Source: JAXHMB01 sp034521755
Lineage (GTDB): Bacteria; Bacteroidota; Rhodothermia; Balneolales; Balneolaceae
DNA length: 64,000 nucleotides
Direction: 5' to 3'
Assembly (NCBI GenBank): GCA_034521755.1
Contig: JAXHMB010000001.1
Coordinates: forward strand, 62,001-126,000
The first letter of the stretch is position 1. Every line of letters starts with the position of its first letter. Under the pieces are notes generated by a model. That model was not told where the DNA came from. It saw only the letters and a list, made by a program, of their open reading frames with translations, and searched no databases. Below, one piece after another: positions 18,142 to 27,285 of the stretch. The position numbers and the translations under genes were made by a program.

Positions 18142-19099
18142 AGTTTTGTGTGATGTTAAACTTGCTGATTACAGGATAGTGGTCTGATGTTGTGTTCCCA
18201 TAGTTAGTGATAAAATCTTCTGCATCTGTGAATACATTTTCACTGTCATCTATATAAAGATTGAATAACTCATCACTGAAGATGATATGATCAATCATAT
18301 CATCATAACCTACTGTTGAGGAAGCACCACTTCCAGATAGAGAGAGTGTAGCTATCTGGAAGTTCTGAGTATCATCAACAAATGATTTATAGGGTGTTTC
18401 GGCATTGTTATAGATTGATACATCCATGTCATCATTAAAATCACCCAGAAAAATAATGTGAGCATTAGGTTTCTCATTTATAAGATAGTTGTACAGGCTC
18501 TCAGCAGCATTCTTTCTTCTATTGTAAGATTCCTGGTCATCAAAAGCTTTAGCATGTATTGCTATAGCATAAATTGGTATAGTTGTATTTTGATAGGTAT
18601 AGTCAAATTCAAAATAGAGAGGAAATCGTCCACTGGCCCAGTCATAGCCGTTTTGGTTTTGAGTGATGGATCCGGATGAGACGGAGTCAATAGTTTCAGT
18701 ATTGAAAACAAAAGCCATTTTCTGGTTAAAGGAAACATAATCTGCTATAAAACCACTGTAACCGGTCATATACCGGGTCAGCCCGTCAAGTTCCTGCTGA
18801 TTACTGATCTCTTGAAAAGCATATAGATCTGATTTAAGAGAGTCTACCACTTGGAGAACATTCTTGGTTTGTAAGTTTTCATTTCCCGGGCCACGAGAAT
18901 TTGATCCATACCATTCAATATTCCAGGTTACCGTTTCAAGAATACCATCGGCAGGAACAGATTCTGTATTACTTATCTGAGGATCATCTTCTTCGGCGGG
19001 AGGATCAGTAATGTTATCGCTTAGGCATGATACTAGAACTGTGGTAAATAGTAACAGTGCAAAGAGTTGGGTAATATAACTTTTGTAACGAGGAAGCAA
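18140..19099 (-). CDS. endonuclease/exonuclease/phosphatase-fold lipoprotein
   Basis: 319 residues. A lipoprotein signal peptide ends in LVSC (Cys25), followed by an acidic linker and an EEP-fold domain with its catalytic landmarks: TWNIEWYG (Asn), LYAFQEIS (metal-binding Glu), AIAIHAKAF (His), FLGDFNDDMD (Asp/Asn pair) and the C-terminal TSDHYPV (Asp-His). The fold cuts phosphodiester bonds in DNA, RNA or phospholipids; being lipid-anchored outside the cytoplasm, this one could scavenge phosphate or nucleotides from extracellular nucleic acids. Substrate cannot be told from sequence. It stands alone, converging on the FadL-like gene. Confidence 0.85.
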   Translation of the reverse strand: MLPRYKSYITQLFALLLFTTVLVSCLSDNITDPPAEEDDPQISNTESVPADGILETVTWNIEWYGSNSRGPGNENLQTKNVLQVVDSLKSDLYAFQEISNQQELDGLTRYMTGYSGFIADYVSFNQKMAFVFNTETIDSVSSGSITQNQNGYDWASGRFPLYFEFDYTYQNTTIPIYAIAIHAKAFDDQESYNRRKNAAESLYNYLINEKPNAHIIFLGDFNDDMDVSIYNNAETPYKSFVDDTQNFQIATLSLSGSGASSTVGYDDMIDHIIFSDELFNLYIDDSENVFTDAEDFITNYGNTTSDHYPVISKFNITQN

Positions 19100-19191
19100 T
19101 TTTTTCTGTTAAAAATGAATTAGTATTTGCTTAAATCGATAAAAAAATAAGTAATTTTTATAAGCAAAACGAGATAAAGATCTGATAAAGA

Positions 19192-20313
19192 TCAGAGCCA
19201 GTTTTTTCTCTTAAAATAAGAAATCATGACAACCGCAACGATAATCATAGATGCCCATGCGGCTGGATAGCCCCAATACCAGCTTAACTCAGGCATGTTA
19301 TAAGGGCTGACCGAAGGATCAAAATTCATTCCATAAATGCCGGCTATAAATGTCAAAGGGATGAATATTGTAGCAATAATCGTCAGCACTTTCATAACTT
19401 CGTTCATCTTATTACTCACGTGCGACATATACATATCATGCATTCCAAGTATTATATCTCGGTAGTTCTCAATATTATCAATGATTTGTACCATATGGTC
19501 ATAGACATCCCGGAGATATACATATACAGATTCATCAATGAAAGGGGGCTCGTCTCTGATGGTGGAATTGATGGTGTCACGGAGTGGCCAAACCGTTTTT
19601 CGAAAGAAGATAATTTCTCGACGTAAAGCGTGTATTTTTTGGAAAGTCTCATTCTCCGGCGCTTCTATCAGTTCATCTTCAACATTTTCGATCCGTTCGC
19701 CTACTGTTCCCAAAACCTTAAAGTAGTAATCAACAACGGTGTCTATGAGAGCGTAGGTAAGGTAATCGGCCCCAAGTTTTCTGATTCGACTATTTTGAAT
19801 TTTCATTCGATCCAGAACAGGCGCAAAGTAAGGTTTGTCGGTCTCTTGAAATGAAAGTACATAGTTTTCACCAAGCACAATACTTATTTGTTCGGCATCA
19901 ATTTGCTGACCATCGTCTGAGTATTGCAGCATACGAAGTACAAAAAACATGTTGTCATCATACAGTTCAGCCTTCGGACGCTGAGAAGTATTTAAAATAT
20001 CTTCTTGCACCAATGGATGGAGGTCAAAATAGCTCCAAATACTTTTTAGCTTTTCAATGTCGTGTAAGCCACAGACTTTAATCCAGGTTTTGGATGGGTT
20101 TTCCAGATACGGTTTGGCTTCCTCAATATTAGAAATATGAATTTCGTCTACATGGTCCTCTGCGTAGTCATGAACAGTAATTTGAACTTCATCAAGATGC
20201 TTTTCTCCAACATGCTGCAATGTGCCGGGTGCTGCGCCAATCTTTTCATCAGTCTGAAATAGTTTATTTCCTAATTTAGGTAGTCGATCTGTAAACTTCT
20301 TTTTTCTAGACAT
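19192..20313 (-). CDS. corA: CorA-family magnesium/cobalt channel
   Basis: 373 residues with the CorA arrangement: a long soluble N-terminal funnel domain including SIVLGENYVLSFQE, and two C-terminal membrane helices (about 312-332 and 348-366), the first ending in the signature YGMNFD whose GMN forms the selectivity filter. The C-terminus is positively charged (KRKNWL), as expected for inside orientation. Works as a homopentamer in the inner membrane. Single-gene unit; the small membrane-protein gene at 20389 lies just upstream on the same strand with a 75-base gap. Confidence 0.95.
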   Translation of the reverse strand: MSRKKKFTDRLPKLGNKLFQTDEKIGAAPGTLQHVGEKHLDEVQITVHDYAEDHVDEIHISNIEEAKPYLENPSKTWIKVCGLHDIEKLKSIWSYFDLHPLVQEDILNTSQRPKAELYDDNMFFVLRMLQYSDDGQQIDAEQISIVLGENYVLSFQETDKPYFAPVLDRMKIQNSRIRKLGADYLTYALIDTVVDYYFKVLGTVGERIENVEDELIEAPENETFQKIHALRREIIFFRKTVWPLRDTINSTIRDEPPFIDESVYVYLRDVYDHMVQIIDNIENYRDIILGMHDMYMSHVSNKMNEVMKVLTIIATIFIPLTFIAGIYGMNFDPSVSPYNMPELSWYWGYPAAWASMIIVAVVMISYFKRKNWL

Positions 20314-20388
20314 GAGCTTTATAAAAAATGGTTATTTATATTTATCAAATATGCTAATCCTGTATAGCTTTTGCAAAAGCCGGAAGAA

Positions 20389-20553
20389 CTATTTAGTCTT
20401 TTCTCTTCTTTTCAAAATCCAATGAATAATAGGTGGGGCAAAGAGGATAGCAATAATTACATTTCCGGTATATTGATAAATCAACAGTGTTCCCAGAATA
20501 CATACTAAAAGTATGACCAAAGATATCAGATTTGTTTTCTGATGTGTAGTCAT
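20389..20553 (-). CDS. small two-helix membrane protein downstream of the ABC permease
   Basis: A 54-residue open frame with ATG at 20553 and TAG at 20389. It starts eight bases after the stop of the ABC permease gene, in the same direction, so it belongs to that operon. Composition is convincing for a real product: a polar N-terminus (MTTHQKTN), a hydrophobic helix of about 18 residues, a short YTG turn, a second helix containing a Pro-Pro pair, and a basic tail (KRREKTK) that should stay in the cytoplasm. No family is recognised. It may be an accessory subunit of the transporter or an independent membrane peptide. Confidence 0.65.
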   Translation of the reverse strand: MTTHQKTNLISLVILLVCILGTLLIYQYTGNVIIAILFAPPIIHWILKRREKTK

Positions 20554-20561
20554 CTTTCAGG

Positions 20562-23108
20562 TTAAGTAGTTTCTAATCTCAGTACTTCCAACGGGGTCTT
20601 TTTATAGATACTTCTGCTATTAAACATTCCAATAAGAATGGTAAGTGCAGTGATGATAAGTGTTCCACCGCCAATAACCCAGAGATTGGGAACAAAGACC
20701 AGATCGAAGTAGAAGTAGCCCAGAAGCCAGGTAGCACCCACTGATAACAGAAGGCCTGTTAGAGCTGAAAGGATGCCTAAAAAGAGATATTCAATAGAAA
20801 TAATCTTTATGATCTGTTTTTTTGATGCTCCAAGGGTTCTTAGCAGTACACTTTCTTTGATACGCTGAAACCTGCTTGTGGCTACAGAACTTGCTAAAAC
20901 TATGAGTCCGGTTATGATACTGAATAGTGCCATAAACTGTATCACAAAAGAAATTTTGTCAATGAGTTGATTTATCGTTTGCAATATTAGACTGACATCT
21001 ATAGCTGAAATATTTGGATATCTTTGAACAACAGCCTGTTGGATATCGGCAGAACTTTCTCGATCAGCAGCACGGGTTACAGTCACAAAAATTTGAGGTG
21101 CTTGTTCGAGTACTCCGGTAGGGAATACCATGAAGAAATTAGGCTGTACACGTTGGAAATCTACTTCCCGAATACTGCTTACATAGGTTTTTATAGGCAC
21201 ACCTTGTACATCAAATATAAGGGTATCACCAAGAGCTAAATTCAGATCTTCTGCAATTTCCTGGGCCGGTGAAACAGGAAAAATTTCGGATCCCGACTCT
21301 GCTTGACCTATAAAGTCACCCTTCAACAATGTTTCGGATTCCATCAGCGAATCTCTGTAAGTGGCTCTATATTCTCTTCGCAGCGCCCAACCTCTAATAT
21401 CTAAAGTACTATCTTCATCTAATGCTTCTGCACTACGTCCGTTTAAAGAATCTATCCGCATGGTTACCATGGGTACATTCTGTAAGATAGGAGCTCCTCG
21501 TTCTTTAATAAGTTCTGTGGTACCTTCATTTTGGTCAGACTGGATGTCAAAGAAAATAAGGTTCGGTGCATCATCTCTGGTTGCAAAGTTCAATTCCTTC
21601 ATCAACATATCCTGGCTAAAATAAAGTGTACTTACAAGCAACATGCCCAAACCAAGAGACAGCATTAAGGTTGCGGTTTGATTATTCGGGCGATATAAAT
21701 TTGCAAGTCCCTGCCGCCAAACATAGCTCCAATGGCTTGGAAAAAACTTTTGAATGAGAATGATCAGAGCTTTAGCTACAAGCAGCAGTAAGCCAAAAGC
21801 AACGGCCATACCTATGGTGAACATTGTTCCTGCAAAGAGATCTTCTGTGAGCAGCGAAGCATATCCAGCTACGGTGGCAGCAATAAGACCGTAAATAAAC
21901 CATTTGGTTTTGTTATTTAGTAATCTCATTAAGGAGCCTTCCATCGTACGCAAAGTATATAAGGGTGAGGCTTTTCGAAGTGCCAACAAAGGCATCAGTG
22001 CAAAGACGAGAGCGACTCCTGTCCCGGTAAAAAGTCCCAGGCCAATAGCAAGCCAAGAGACGGTAAGCTCAACCTGCACGGGTAGAAATTCACTGACCAA
22101 GCTGGGCAATAGATACTGAGTGCCAATTCCCAACAGCGTGCCAACAAGAGCGCCTGCGAAACCAAGCACAACTGCCTGTATCAAGAAGATGCTCATGGTT
22201 TGATTAGAGGATGCCCCAAAACATCTTAAGACAGCTGCAGTGTCAATTTTTTGTTTAATATAAACATGAATGCTGCTAGCTACACCTATACCACCCAGAA
22301 GTAAAGCTATGAACCCAACAAGATTTAAAAACTTGCCCAGGTTGCCTATAGCTTCTCCAATTTCTTCCTGTCGTTCTTCTACGGTGTCATAGCCTAAATC
22401 ATGACGTTCTGCAAAGGGATCGAAGCTTTCTTCCAGCTGTTGCATGTCCCGTTCGGGTTCAAACTGGAAGTAACGTTTGTACTCCACTCTACTGCCCTGC
22501 TGAATGAGACTGGCCGTATCAAGTTTGGCTTTTGGGATAAAGATTCTAGGACCTATCAGTGAAGCGGCCGCAGCTTCGCCGGGGACTTTGAGTAAAGCAC
22601 CGGCGATCTCAATAGTAGTATTACCAATGCGAATGGAATCACCGGGATTGATTCCAAATTGTGTCATCAAGGTATTGTCGACTAAGGCCTTACCTTCTTC
22701 TTGGTACAATTTGGCTGCGGAAGCCGGTTCTGTTTCAATTTTTCCATAGAATGGAAAATTACCTTTTACAGCACGAATATTTGACAGTCGAGTTGCTCCA
22801 TTCTTTGGAAAATAGGCCATGGAAGGCAGCTGTATCATATCAGCCTGTTTTCCGCCCAATGAATCGAAGTAAGCAATAGTCACATCAGAAAAAGTAGAAT
22901 CATCTTTTTCGACTTCAAGGTCCGCTCCCAGCAGTTCTTTAGACTGGTTATTGATGGTATTATTAAGACTGTCCCGAAAGGAAGTAATAGCTACTTGCGC
23001 AGCTACCCCCACAATGATTGCGGAGATATAAATAATCAGGCGCTTTTTATTGGAGCGGGCATCGCGCCAGGCCATTTTCCAAGACCATGAAGAAAAGAAA
23101 GAAGACAT
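20562..23108 (-). CDS. ABC transporter permease, FtsX/YbbP type
   Basis: 848 residues with the double FtsX architecture of E. coli YbbP: an N-terminal helix (about 25-45) followed by a periplasmic MacB-like domain, a three-helix FtsX module near 260-385, a pair of extra membrane helices around 400-455, a further helix near 480, a second periplasmic domain, and a terminal FtsX module (about 720-835). Such proteins work with a YbbA ATPase as mechanotransmission devices rather than classical importers, often handling lipids or lipoproteins. The ATPase gene lies 24 bases upstream, and the TesA-like esterase is divergently encoded beyond it, the same ybbA-ybbP/tesA arrangement as in E. coli. Confidence 0.9.
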   Translation of the reverse strand: MSSFFSSWSWKMAWRDARSNKKRLIIYISAIIVGVAAQVAITSFRDSLNNTINNQSKELLGADLEVEKDDSTFSDVTIAYFDSLGGKQADMIQLPSMAYFPKNGATRLSNIRAVKGNFPFYGKIETEPASAAKLYQEEGKALVDNTLMTQFGINPGDSIRIGNTTIEIAGALLKVPGEAAAASLIGPRIFIPKAKLDTASLIQQGSRVEYKRYFQFEPERDMQQLEESFDPFAERHDLGYDTVEERQEEIGEAIGNLGKFLNLVGFIALLLGGIGVASSIHVYIKQKIDTAAVLRCFGASSNQTMSIFLIQAVVLGFAGALVGTLLGIGTQYLLPSLVSEFLPVQVELTVSWLAIGLGLFTGTGVALVFALMPLLALRKASPLYTLRTMEGSLMRLLNNKTKWFIYGLIAATVAGYASLLTEDLFAGTMFTIGMAVAFGLLLLVAKALIILIQKFFPSHWSYVWRQGLANLYRPNNQTATLMLSLGLGMLLVSTLYFSQDMLMKELNFATRDDAPNLIFFDIQSDQNEGTTELIKERGAPILQNVPMVTMRIDSLNGRSAEALDEDSTLDIRGWALRREYRATYRDSLMESETLLKGDFIGQAESGSEIFPVSPAQEIAEDLNLALGDTLIFDVQGVPIKTYVSSIREVDFQRVQPNFFMVFPTGVLEQAPQIFVTVTRAADRESSADIQQAVVQRYPNISAIDVSLILQTINQLIDKISFVIQFMALFSIITGLIVLASSVATSRFQRIKESVLLRTLGASKKQIIKIISIEYLFLGILSALTGLLLSVGATWLLGYFYFDLVFVPNLWVIGGGTLIITALTILIGMFNSRSIYKKTPLEVLRLETT

Positions 23109-23132
23109 AAATAGTTTTTTTAGCGTAGCTTT

Positions 23133-23855
23133 TCAGCTTACCTGTTCAAGCTTTTCAGTATTATCATTCCAGTTGTCTTGAAATATTTTTCCATTTTTAA
23201 GCTGTATAACACGCTGACATTTTTTGGCCAATTCCAGATCGTGCGTAACAAGTACTAAAGTTGTTCCACTGGCTTTGTTAAGGTCAAATATGAGGTCTTC
23301 AATAGTTCCCCCGGTTTCAGTATCCAGGTTTCCGGTAGGTTCATCAGCAAATAGAATATCAGGTTTGTTTATAAATGCCCGCGCAATAGCAACACGCTGT
23401 TGTTCACCGCCGGAAAGTTGAGTAGGATAATGATGGGTGCGATCACCGAGGCCTACATCATTTAGAAGTGACAGGGCATACTCTTTAACTTCTCCAGTCG
23501 CTTTGCCTCTTAATTCAAGGGGAACCATTACATTTTCCAAGGCAGTAAGGGTGGGTATCAGCTGGAAGGTCTGAAAAACGAATCCTACATGTTTGTTACG
23601 TACTTCAGCTCTTTCGTCTTCATTGAGCACCCCTATATTTATTCCTTTCAAGATTACCTGCCCGGCACTGGGACGATCAAGCCCAGCACAAAGCCCAAGC
23701 AGAGTTGTTTTGCCACTTCCTGAAGGTCCAACAACTGCATTTACAGTTCCTTCTTCTATAGAAAAATCAACATGATCAAGGACTGTTAGATTTTTGTCGC
23801 CGCTTCTGAATTCTTGTGTGAGATTTGTAACTTCCAGAATTGTATTTGAGCTCAT
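23133..23855 (-). CDS. ABC transporter ATP-binding protein, YbbA/LolD type
   Basis: 240 residues with complete nucleotide-binding motifs: Walker A GPSGSGKTT, Q-loop FVFQTFQLIP, signature LSGGEQQRVAIARAF, Walker B ILFADEPTGNLD and the switch His in LVTHDLELA. The SGGEQQRV signature and ADEPTGNLD box are typical of the MacB/LolD/YbbA/FtsE group that partners FtsX-type permeases. It energises the permease encoded directly downstream. Divergent from tesA across a 121-base gap that must contain both promoters. Confidence 0.95.
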   Translation of the reverse strand: MSSNTILEVTNLTQEFRSGDKNLTVLDHVDFSIEEGTVNAVVGPSGSGKTTLLGLCAGLDRPSAGQVILKGINIGVLNEDERAEVRNKHVGFVFQTFQLIPTLTALENVMVPLELRGKATGEVKEYALSLLNDVGLGDRTHHYPTQLSGGEQQRVAIARAFINKPDILFADEPTGNLDTETGGTIEDLIFDLNKASGTTLVLVTHDLELAKKCQRVIQLKNGKIFQDNWNDNTEKLEQVS

Positions 23856-23976
23856 AAAACAGTTTTGGTGAATAATAGAATCTTACAAACATCAAGGAAT
23901 CGACGAATCATTCCTTAATATATTTCGTTGCAAAATTTATACGATAATATAACTTAAAAGATTTACTACCTGATAA

Positions 23977-24609
23977 ATGAAAAGACTTTTTACATCCTTA
24001 TTTTTAATTTTTATTGTTGCTTTTACAGCACAAAGCCAGTCTAATATTATGTTTTTTGGAGATAGCATCACCGCTGGATTAGGCGTTCAGGAAAATCAGG
24101 CCTACCCGGCTTTGGTCCAGCAAAAAATTGATTCACTGGGATGGAATTTTAATGTGATCAATGCCGGACTTAGTGGAGAGACTTCAGCTGGCGGGCTCCG
24201 GCGCGTAGACTGGATGCTGAGGCAGGAAATAGATGTTTTTGTATTAGAACTGGGAGGTAATGACGGACTTCGAGGTATTGACCTTAAATCAACCAAAAGT
24301 AATCTGCAGAAGATCATTGATAAAGTAGAAGCCAAGTATCCCGATACCAAAATTATACTTGCCGGGATGGAGGTACCGCCTAACCTTGGGCCTGACTATA
24401 CAAAGCAATTTCGTGAAATGTATGCTGAATTGGCTCAATCCAACGATATCAGTCTTATTCCTTTTTTGTTGCAGGGGGTAGGCCGTAATCCCAACCTTAT
24501 GCAAAGTGATGGTATTCACCCAAATGTAGCAGGGCACAAAAAAGTAGCGGAAGTAGCCTGGGAAACTCTCAAGCCTATTTTGCAAAATATGAGAACAACA
24601 AACGGATAA
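23977..24609 (+). CDS. tesA: TesA-like SGNH hydrolase (arylesterase/lysophospholipase)
   Basis: 210 residues with a signal peptide ending near FTAQS, placing it in the periplasm. SGNH blocks are all present: GDSITAGLG (nucleophile Ser30), the Gly in INAGLSGETS, LGGND with the oxyanion Asn, and DGIHPN with the Asp-His pair. Overall pattern matches E. coli TesA (thioesterase I/protease I/lysophospholipase L1). Divergent from the YbbA/YbbP-type transporter, repeating a neighbourhood conserved in proteobacteria, which hints at lipid-related substrates. The LmbE-type gene follows seven bases downstream, so they form an operon. Confidence 0.9.
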   Translation: MKRLFTSLFLIFIVAFTAQSQSNIMFFGDSITAGLGVQENQAYPALVQQKIDSLGWNFNVINAGLSGETSAGGLRRVDWMLRQEIDVFVLELGGNDGLRGIDLKSTKSNLQKIIDKVEAKYPDTKIILAGMEVPPNLGPDYTKQFREMYAELAQSNDISLIPFLLQGVGRNPNLMQSDGIHPNVAGHKKVAEVAWETLKPILQNMRTTNG

Positions 24610-24616
24610 ACAGTTC

Positions 24617-25543
24617 ATGAAATTATTCTTTAAAAAAGTATCGCTTTTATTTTTTCTTTTACTCATTACAGGGTCAGTTACTGGCCAAGATTTGGATTAC
24701 ACACCTAAAGTATTGCTGGTTACAGCACACCCTGATGATGATGCACTTTTTTCGGCCACCGTTTTTAAAACTACACACTTGTTAAACGGGATTGTAGATT
24801 TAGCTATTCTGACGAATGGAGAAGGGGGTTATAAATATTCTACAATTGGAAACTATATTTACGGGAAACAGCTGGATAAAGAAGAAACAGGCCGTAAGTT
24901 GCTACCCGAAATACGTAAAAAAGAAGTAAAAGAAGGTGGTAAAATTGTGGGCATCAACAACTATTTCTTTTTTGATCAAGTTGATGATGAATATTCACTG
25001 AACGTAGAGCGGCCGCTGGAATCCTGGAACATTGAACTTATTAATCAGCGGTTAACTGATATTTTACAAAATGGGAATTACGATTTTGTTTTCACCATGA
25101 TGCCGCATCCCGAGACGCATGCCCATCATAAGGCATCGGCAGTTTTATTATTAAGAGCCGTAGAAGACATGCCTGAAGATAGCAGGCCCATTGTTCTTTC
25201 TACTACGATGTTGAGAGAAAAATCAGACACTACTTCATTTAAAATGCTTGAAGGTTATCCGATAACAAAACTTAATCAATCAGTGCCACCTTTTGAGTTT
25301 GACCGGACTCAAAAATTCGGACATAATGATAGGCTCGATTACAATATTATAGCGAACTGGGTAATTGCCGAACACAAGTCACAGGGCACCATGCAGCAGC
25401 TGATGGATGCCGGGAAAGTAGAGCAATACTGGTATTATGAGCTGAATGATGCTTCAGGTGTTGATAAAACAAGGGATTTTTTCAGGGCTGTTAATGCTGC
25501 TGAAGTATATACCAACCCCAACGATTTTGAAGAAGATAACTAA
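24617..25543 (+). CDS. secreted PIG-L/LmbE-family deacetylase
   Basis: 308 residues with a signal peptide (cleavage near SVTGQ). The zinc-binding motif AHPDDDALF (His38, Asp40, Asp41) and the later PHPETHAHHKA segment, providing the third metal ligand, identify the GlcNAc-PI de-N-acetylase (PIG-L/LmbE) fold. Family members remove N-acetyl groups from GlcNAc-linked compounds, including MshB and BshB of low-molecular-weight thiol synthesis; the export signal argues against bacillithiol synthesis here and for an extracytoplasmic amino-sugar substrate. Operon with the tesA-like gene. Its stop is two bases from the convergent dehydratase stop. Confidence 0.87.
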   Translation: MKLFFKKVSLLFFLLLITGSVTGQDLDYTPKVLLVTAHPDDDALFSATVFKTTHLLNGIVDLAILTNGEGGYKYSTIGNYIYGKQLDKEETGRKLLPEIRKKEVKEGGKIVGINNYFFFDQVDDEYSLNVERPLESWNIELINQRLTDILQNGNYDFVFTMMPHPETHAHHKASAVLLLRAVEDMPEDSRPIVLSTTMLREKSDTTSFKMLEGYPITKLNQSVPPFEFDRTQKFGHNDRLDYNIIANWVIAEHKSQGTMQQLMDAGKVEQYWYYELNDASGVDKTRDFFRAVNAAEVYTNPNDFEEDN

Positions 25544-25545
25544 GC

Positions 25546-26496
25546 TTATAAAAGCTCCTTCAACTTTTTGATTGAAATATTTGCTCCACAAATAATAATC
25601 ACAGTAGTTTTATTTTGAAACCGTTCAGGGTATTTCAGAAGGCTGGCTACTGCGACTCCTGCAGAACCTTCGATGAGTTTGTGATGCTTTTCCAGCATCT
25701 GTATGATGGCCTGTTTTATTTCACTTTCTGAAATAAGGATAAAATTATCGACTAATTTTTTGCACAGGTCAAAAGTGATGGAATCTTTTTCAAACCCACC
25801 GGCAGATCCATCTGAAAGAGTAGGTTTTGATTCAACCTCTTTATATTCATCAGCCCGTACTGAAAGAGCCATTTCTGGTGAATTTTCGGGTTGGCAACCA
25901 ATGATTTTTGTACTTGGAGACGCGCTTTTTATATAGCTTCCAATTCCAGAAATAAGTCCGCCGCCACCTACCGTTGCCAGTACATTGTCTGGATTAGAAA
26001 GCTTCTCAATAATTTCGACTCCGATGGTTCCTTGCCCTTCAATAATTTGTTTATCATTGTAGGGGGAAACATAGATCCATCCATTTTCTTGGGCTGTCTT
26101 TCGGGCATGGAGTTCTGTTTTGTAGGGATCGTTGCCATGGAACACCAATTCAGTATCATAATCTTTAATAGCATTAACTTTTGACGGTTCAGCATTCTCT
26201 GGGAGAAAAATTTTACCTTCCATTCCCAATAAGTCTAAAGCTCTTGCAAATCCAAGCCCGTGGTTTCCTGTTGAGGCAGTTACAGGCAATGATGTCTCTC
26301 CCTGTTCTTGAAGCCACATCAACTTGTTGAGGCTTCCTCTGGCTTTGAATGAGCCGGTATGCTGCTCGTTTTCCAGCTTTAAATATACTTCACCGCTACA
26401 GGCGTTGCTCAGCCAGTTAGATCGAATCAGCGGGGTTTGAAGGGTATGGTCGCGGATCCTTTCGTGAGCCTGCTCAATATTTTCAGGATCAATCAT
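25546..26496 (-). CDS. PLP-dependent threonine/serine dehydratase
   Basis: Fold-type II PLP enzyme of about 316 residues. The Schiff-base lysine is Lys51 in HTGSFKARGS; the cofactor-binding loop is STGNHG and the phosphate loop VGGGGLISG. No C-terminal ACT domain, so it is like the catabolic or serine-dehydratase forms rather than feedback-regulated IlvA. The Thr-Gly-Asn-His loop, instead of Ser-Gly-Asn-His, speaks against a racemase. A longer reading frame starts at 26556, but that extension lies inside the upstream esterase gene; the ATG at 26496 sits eight bases after the esterase stop and matches the family N-terminus. Exact substrate unknown. Confidence 0.85.
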   Translation of the reverse strand: MIDPENIEQAHERIRDHTLQTPLIRSNWLSNACSGEVYLKLENEQHTGSFKARGSLNKLMWLQEQGETSLPVTASTGNHGLGFARALDLLGMEGKIFLPENAEPSKVNAIKDYDTELVFHGNDPYKTELHARKTAQENGWIYVSPYNDKQIIEGQGTIGVEIIEKLSNPDNVLATVGGGGLISGIGSYIKSASPSTKIIGCQPENSPEMALSVRADEYKEVESKPTLSDGSAGGFEKDSITFDLCKKLVDNFILISESEIKQAIIQMLEKHHKLIEGSAGVAVASLLKYPERFQNKTTVIIICGANISIKKLKELL

Positions 26497-26504
26497 GCCG
26501 GTCT

Positions 26505-27191
26505 TTACCAGGATTGTATTTCGGGCAACAGTACTTGCATCACTTCTTCTACCCAAAGCTGGTACATGGCTCCGGAGGGATGGAGATCGTCGGAAGCTGT
26601 CAGCTCCTCATTGTTGACTGCTTTGAGAGAGGCGGAAAAAATATCTACATACATTACGCCCAGCTCATCCGAGATTTTCCTGTTGATGGTATTATACTGC
26701 TTGAGCTCTCTGTTGATTACTCTGGGATTATGTTCCTTGCCAAAGGGGGTGGCTCCATAATCGGGAATGGAGAGTACCAGCACATGATCGGGACGATCTC
26801 CGGCAAGCTCGATAGCTTTATTCAGTAAAAAGCGAAAATTATCCGGATACTCTTCAATATCAATGCCCTGGTACTGATCATTGACTCCAATCAGCAATGA
26901 AACGAGATCATAGGGAGGGTTCAGTTCGGTGTTTTCAATAGCCGAACGTAAATCTGTGGTAGTCCAGCCCGTTTGGGCAATAATTTGAGGATCTGAAACC
27001 ATAACGCCATTTTCTGCCAAAGCCTTTTGCAGCTGCACGGGCCAGCGTTCACTTTCTTCAACAGCTTCGCCAATAGTGTACGAATCACCGAGAGCCAGAT
27101 AAGAATAGGCGTTTTGTTGAGCTACAACTGAAACAGAAATTGAAAAAAAACAAAACAGACTTATTGCTGCAGTCCTTTTAATCATGCACAT
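26505..27191 (-). CDS. secreted SGNH/GDSL hydrolase
   Basis: 228 residues; signal peptide to about VVAQQ, then SGNH blocks: LALGDSYTIGE (Ser37), the Gly of block II in IAQTGWTTTDL, IGVNDQ (Asn) and the Asp-His pair in ASDDLHPSG. It is a second periplasmic or extracellular esterase, only distantly similar to the TesA-like one 3 kb away. A second ATG (27185) could equally be the start. The dehydratase gene follows eight bases downstream, an odd partner that suggests co-transcription without an obvious common pathway. Confidence 0.87.
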   Translation of the reverse strand: MCMIKRTAAISLFCFFSISVSVVAQQNAYSYLALGDSYTIGEAVEESERWPVQLQKALAENGVMVSDPQIIAQTGWTTTDLRSAIENTELNPPYDLVSLLIGVNDQYQGIDIEEYPDNFRFLLNKAIELAGDRPDHVLVLSIPDYGATPFGKEHNPRVINRELKQYNTINRKISDELGVMYVDIFSASLKAVNNEELTASDDLHPSGAMYQLWVEEVMQVLLPEIQSW

Positions 27192-27240
27192 AATTTCAAT
27201 TTAGATTTAATTTTTTGCCTCTAATAAGGTACATACTTTT

Positions 27241-27273
27241 ATAAAATAAAAAAGGCTCCGAAATGGAGCCTTT
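27241..27273 (-). terminator. Rho-independent terminator of the M14 operon
   Basis: Reading the minus strand, AAAGGCTCC pairs perfectly with GGAGCCTTT around a five-base loop and is followed by TTTTATTTTAT. It lies 13 bases after the stop of the second M14 gene. Confidence 0.88.
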
Positions 27274-27285
27274 AAAAGTATTTGC

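Noticed and set aside
26497..26556. N-terminal extension of the Thr/Ser dehydratase
   Set aside because: The extra residues overlap the esterase gene and are not part of the family fold; the ATG at 26496 is better.
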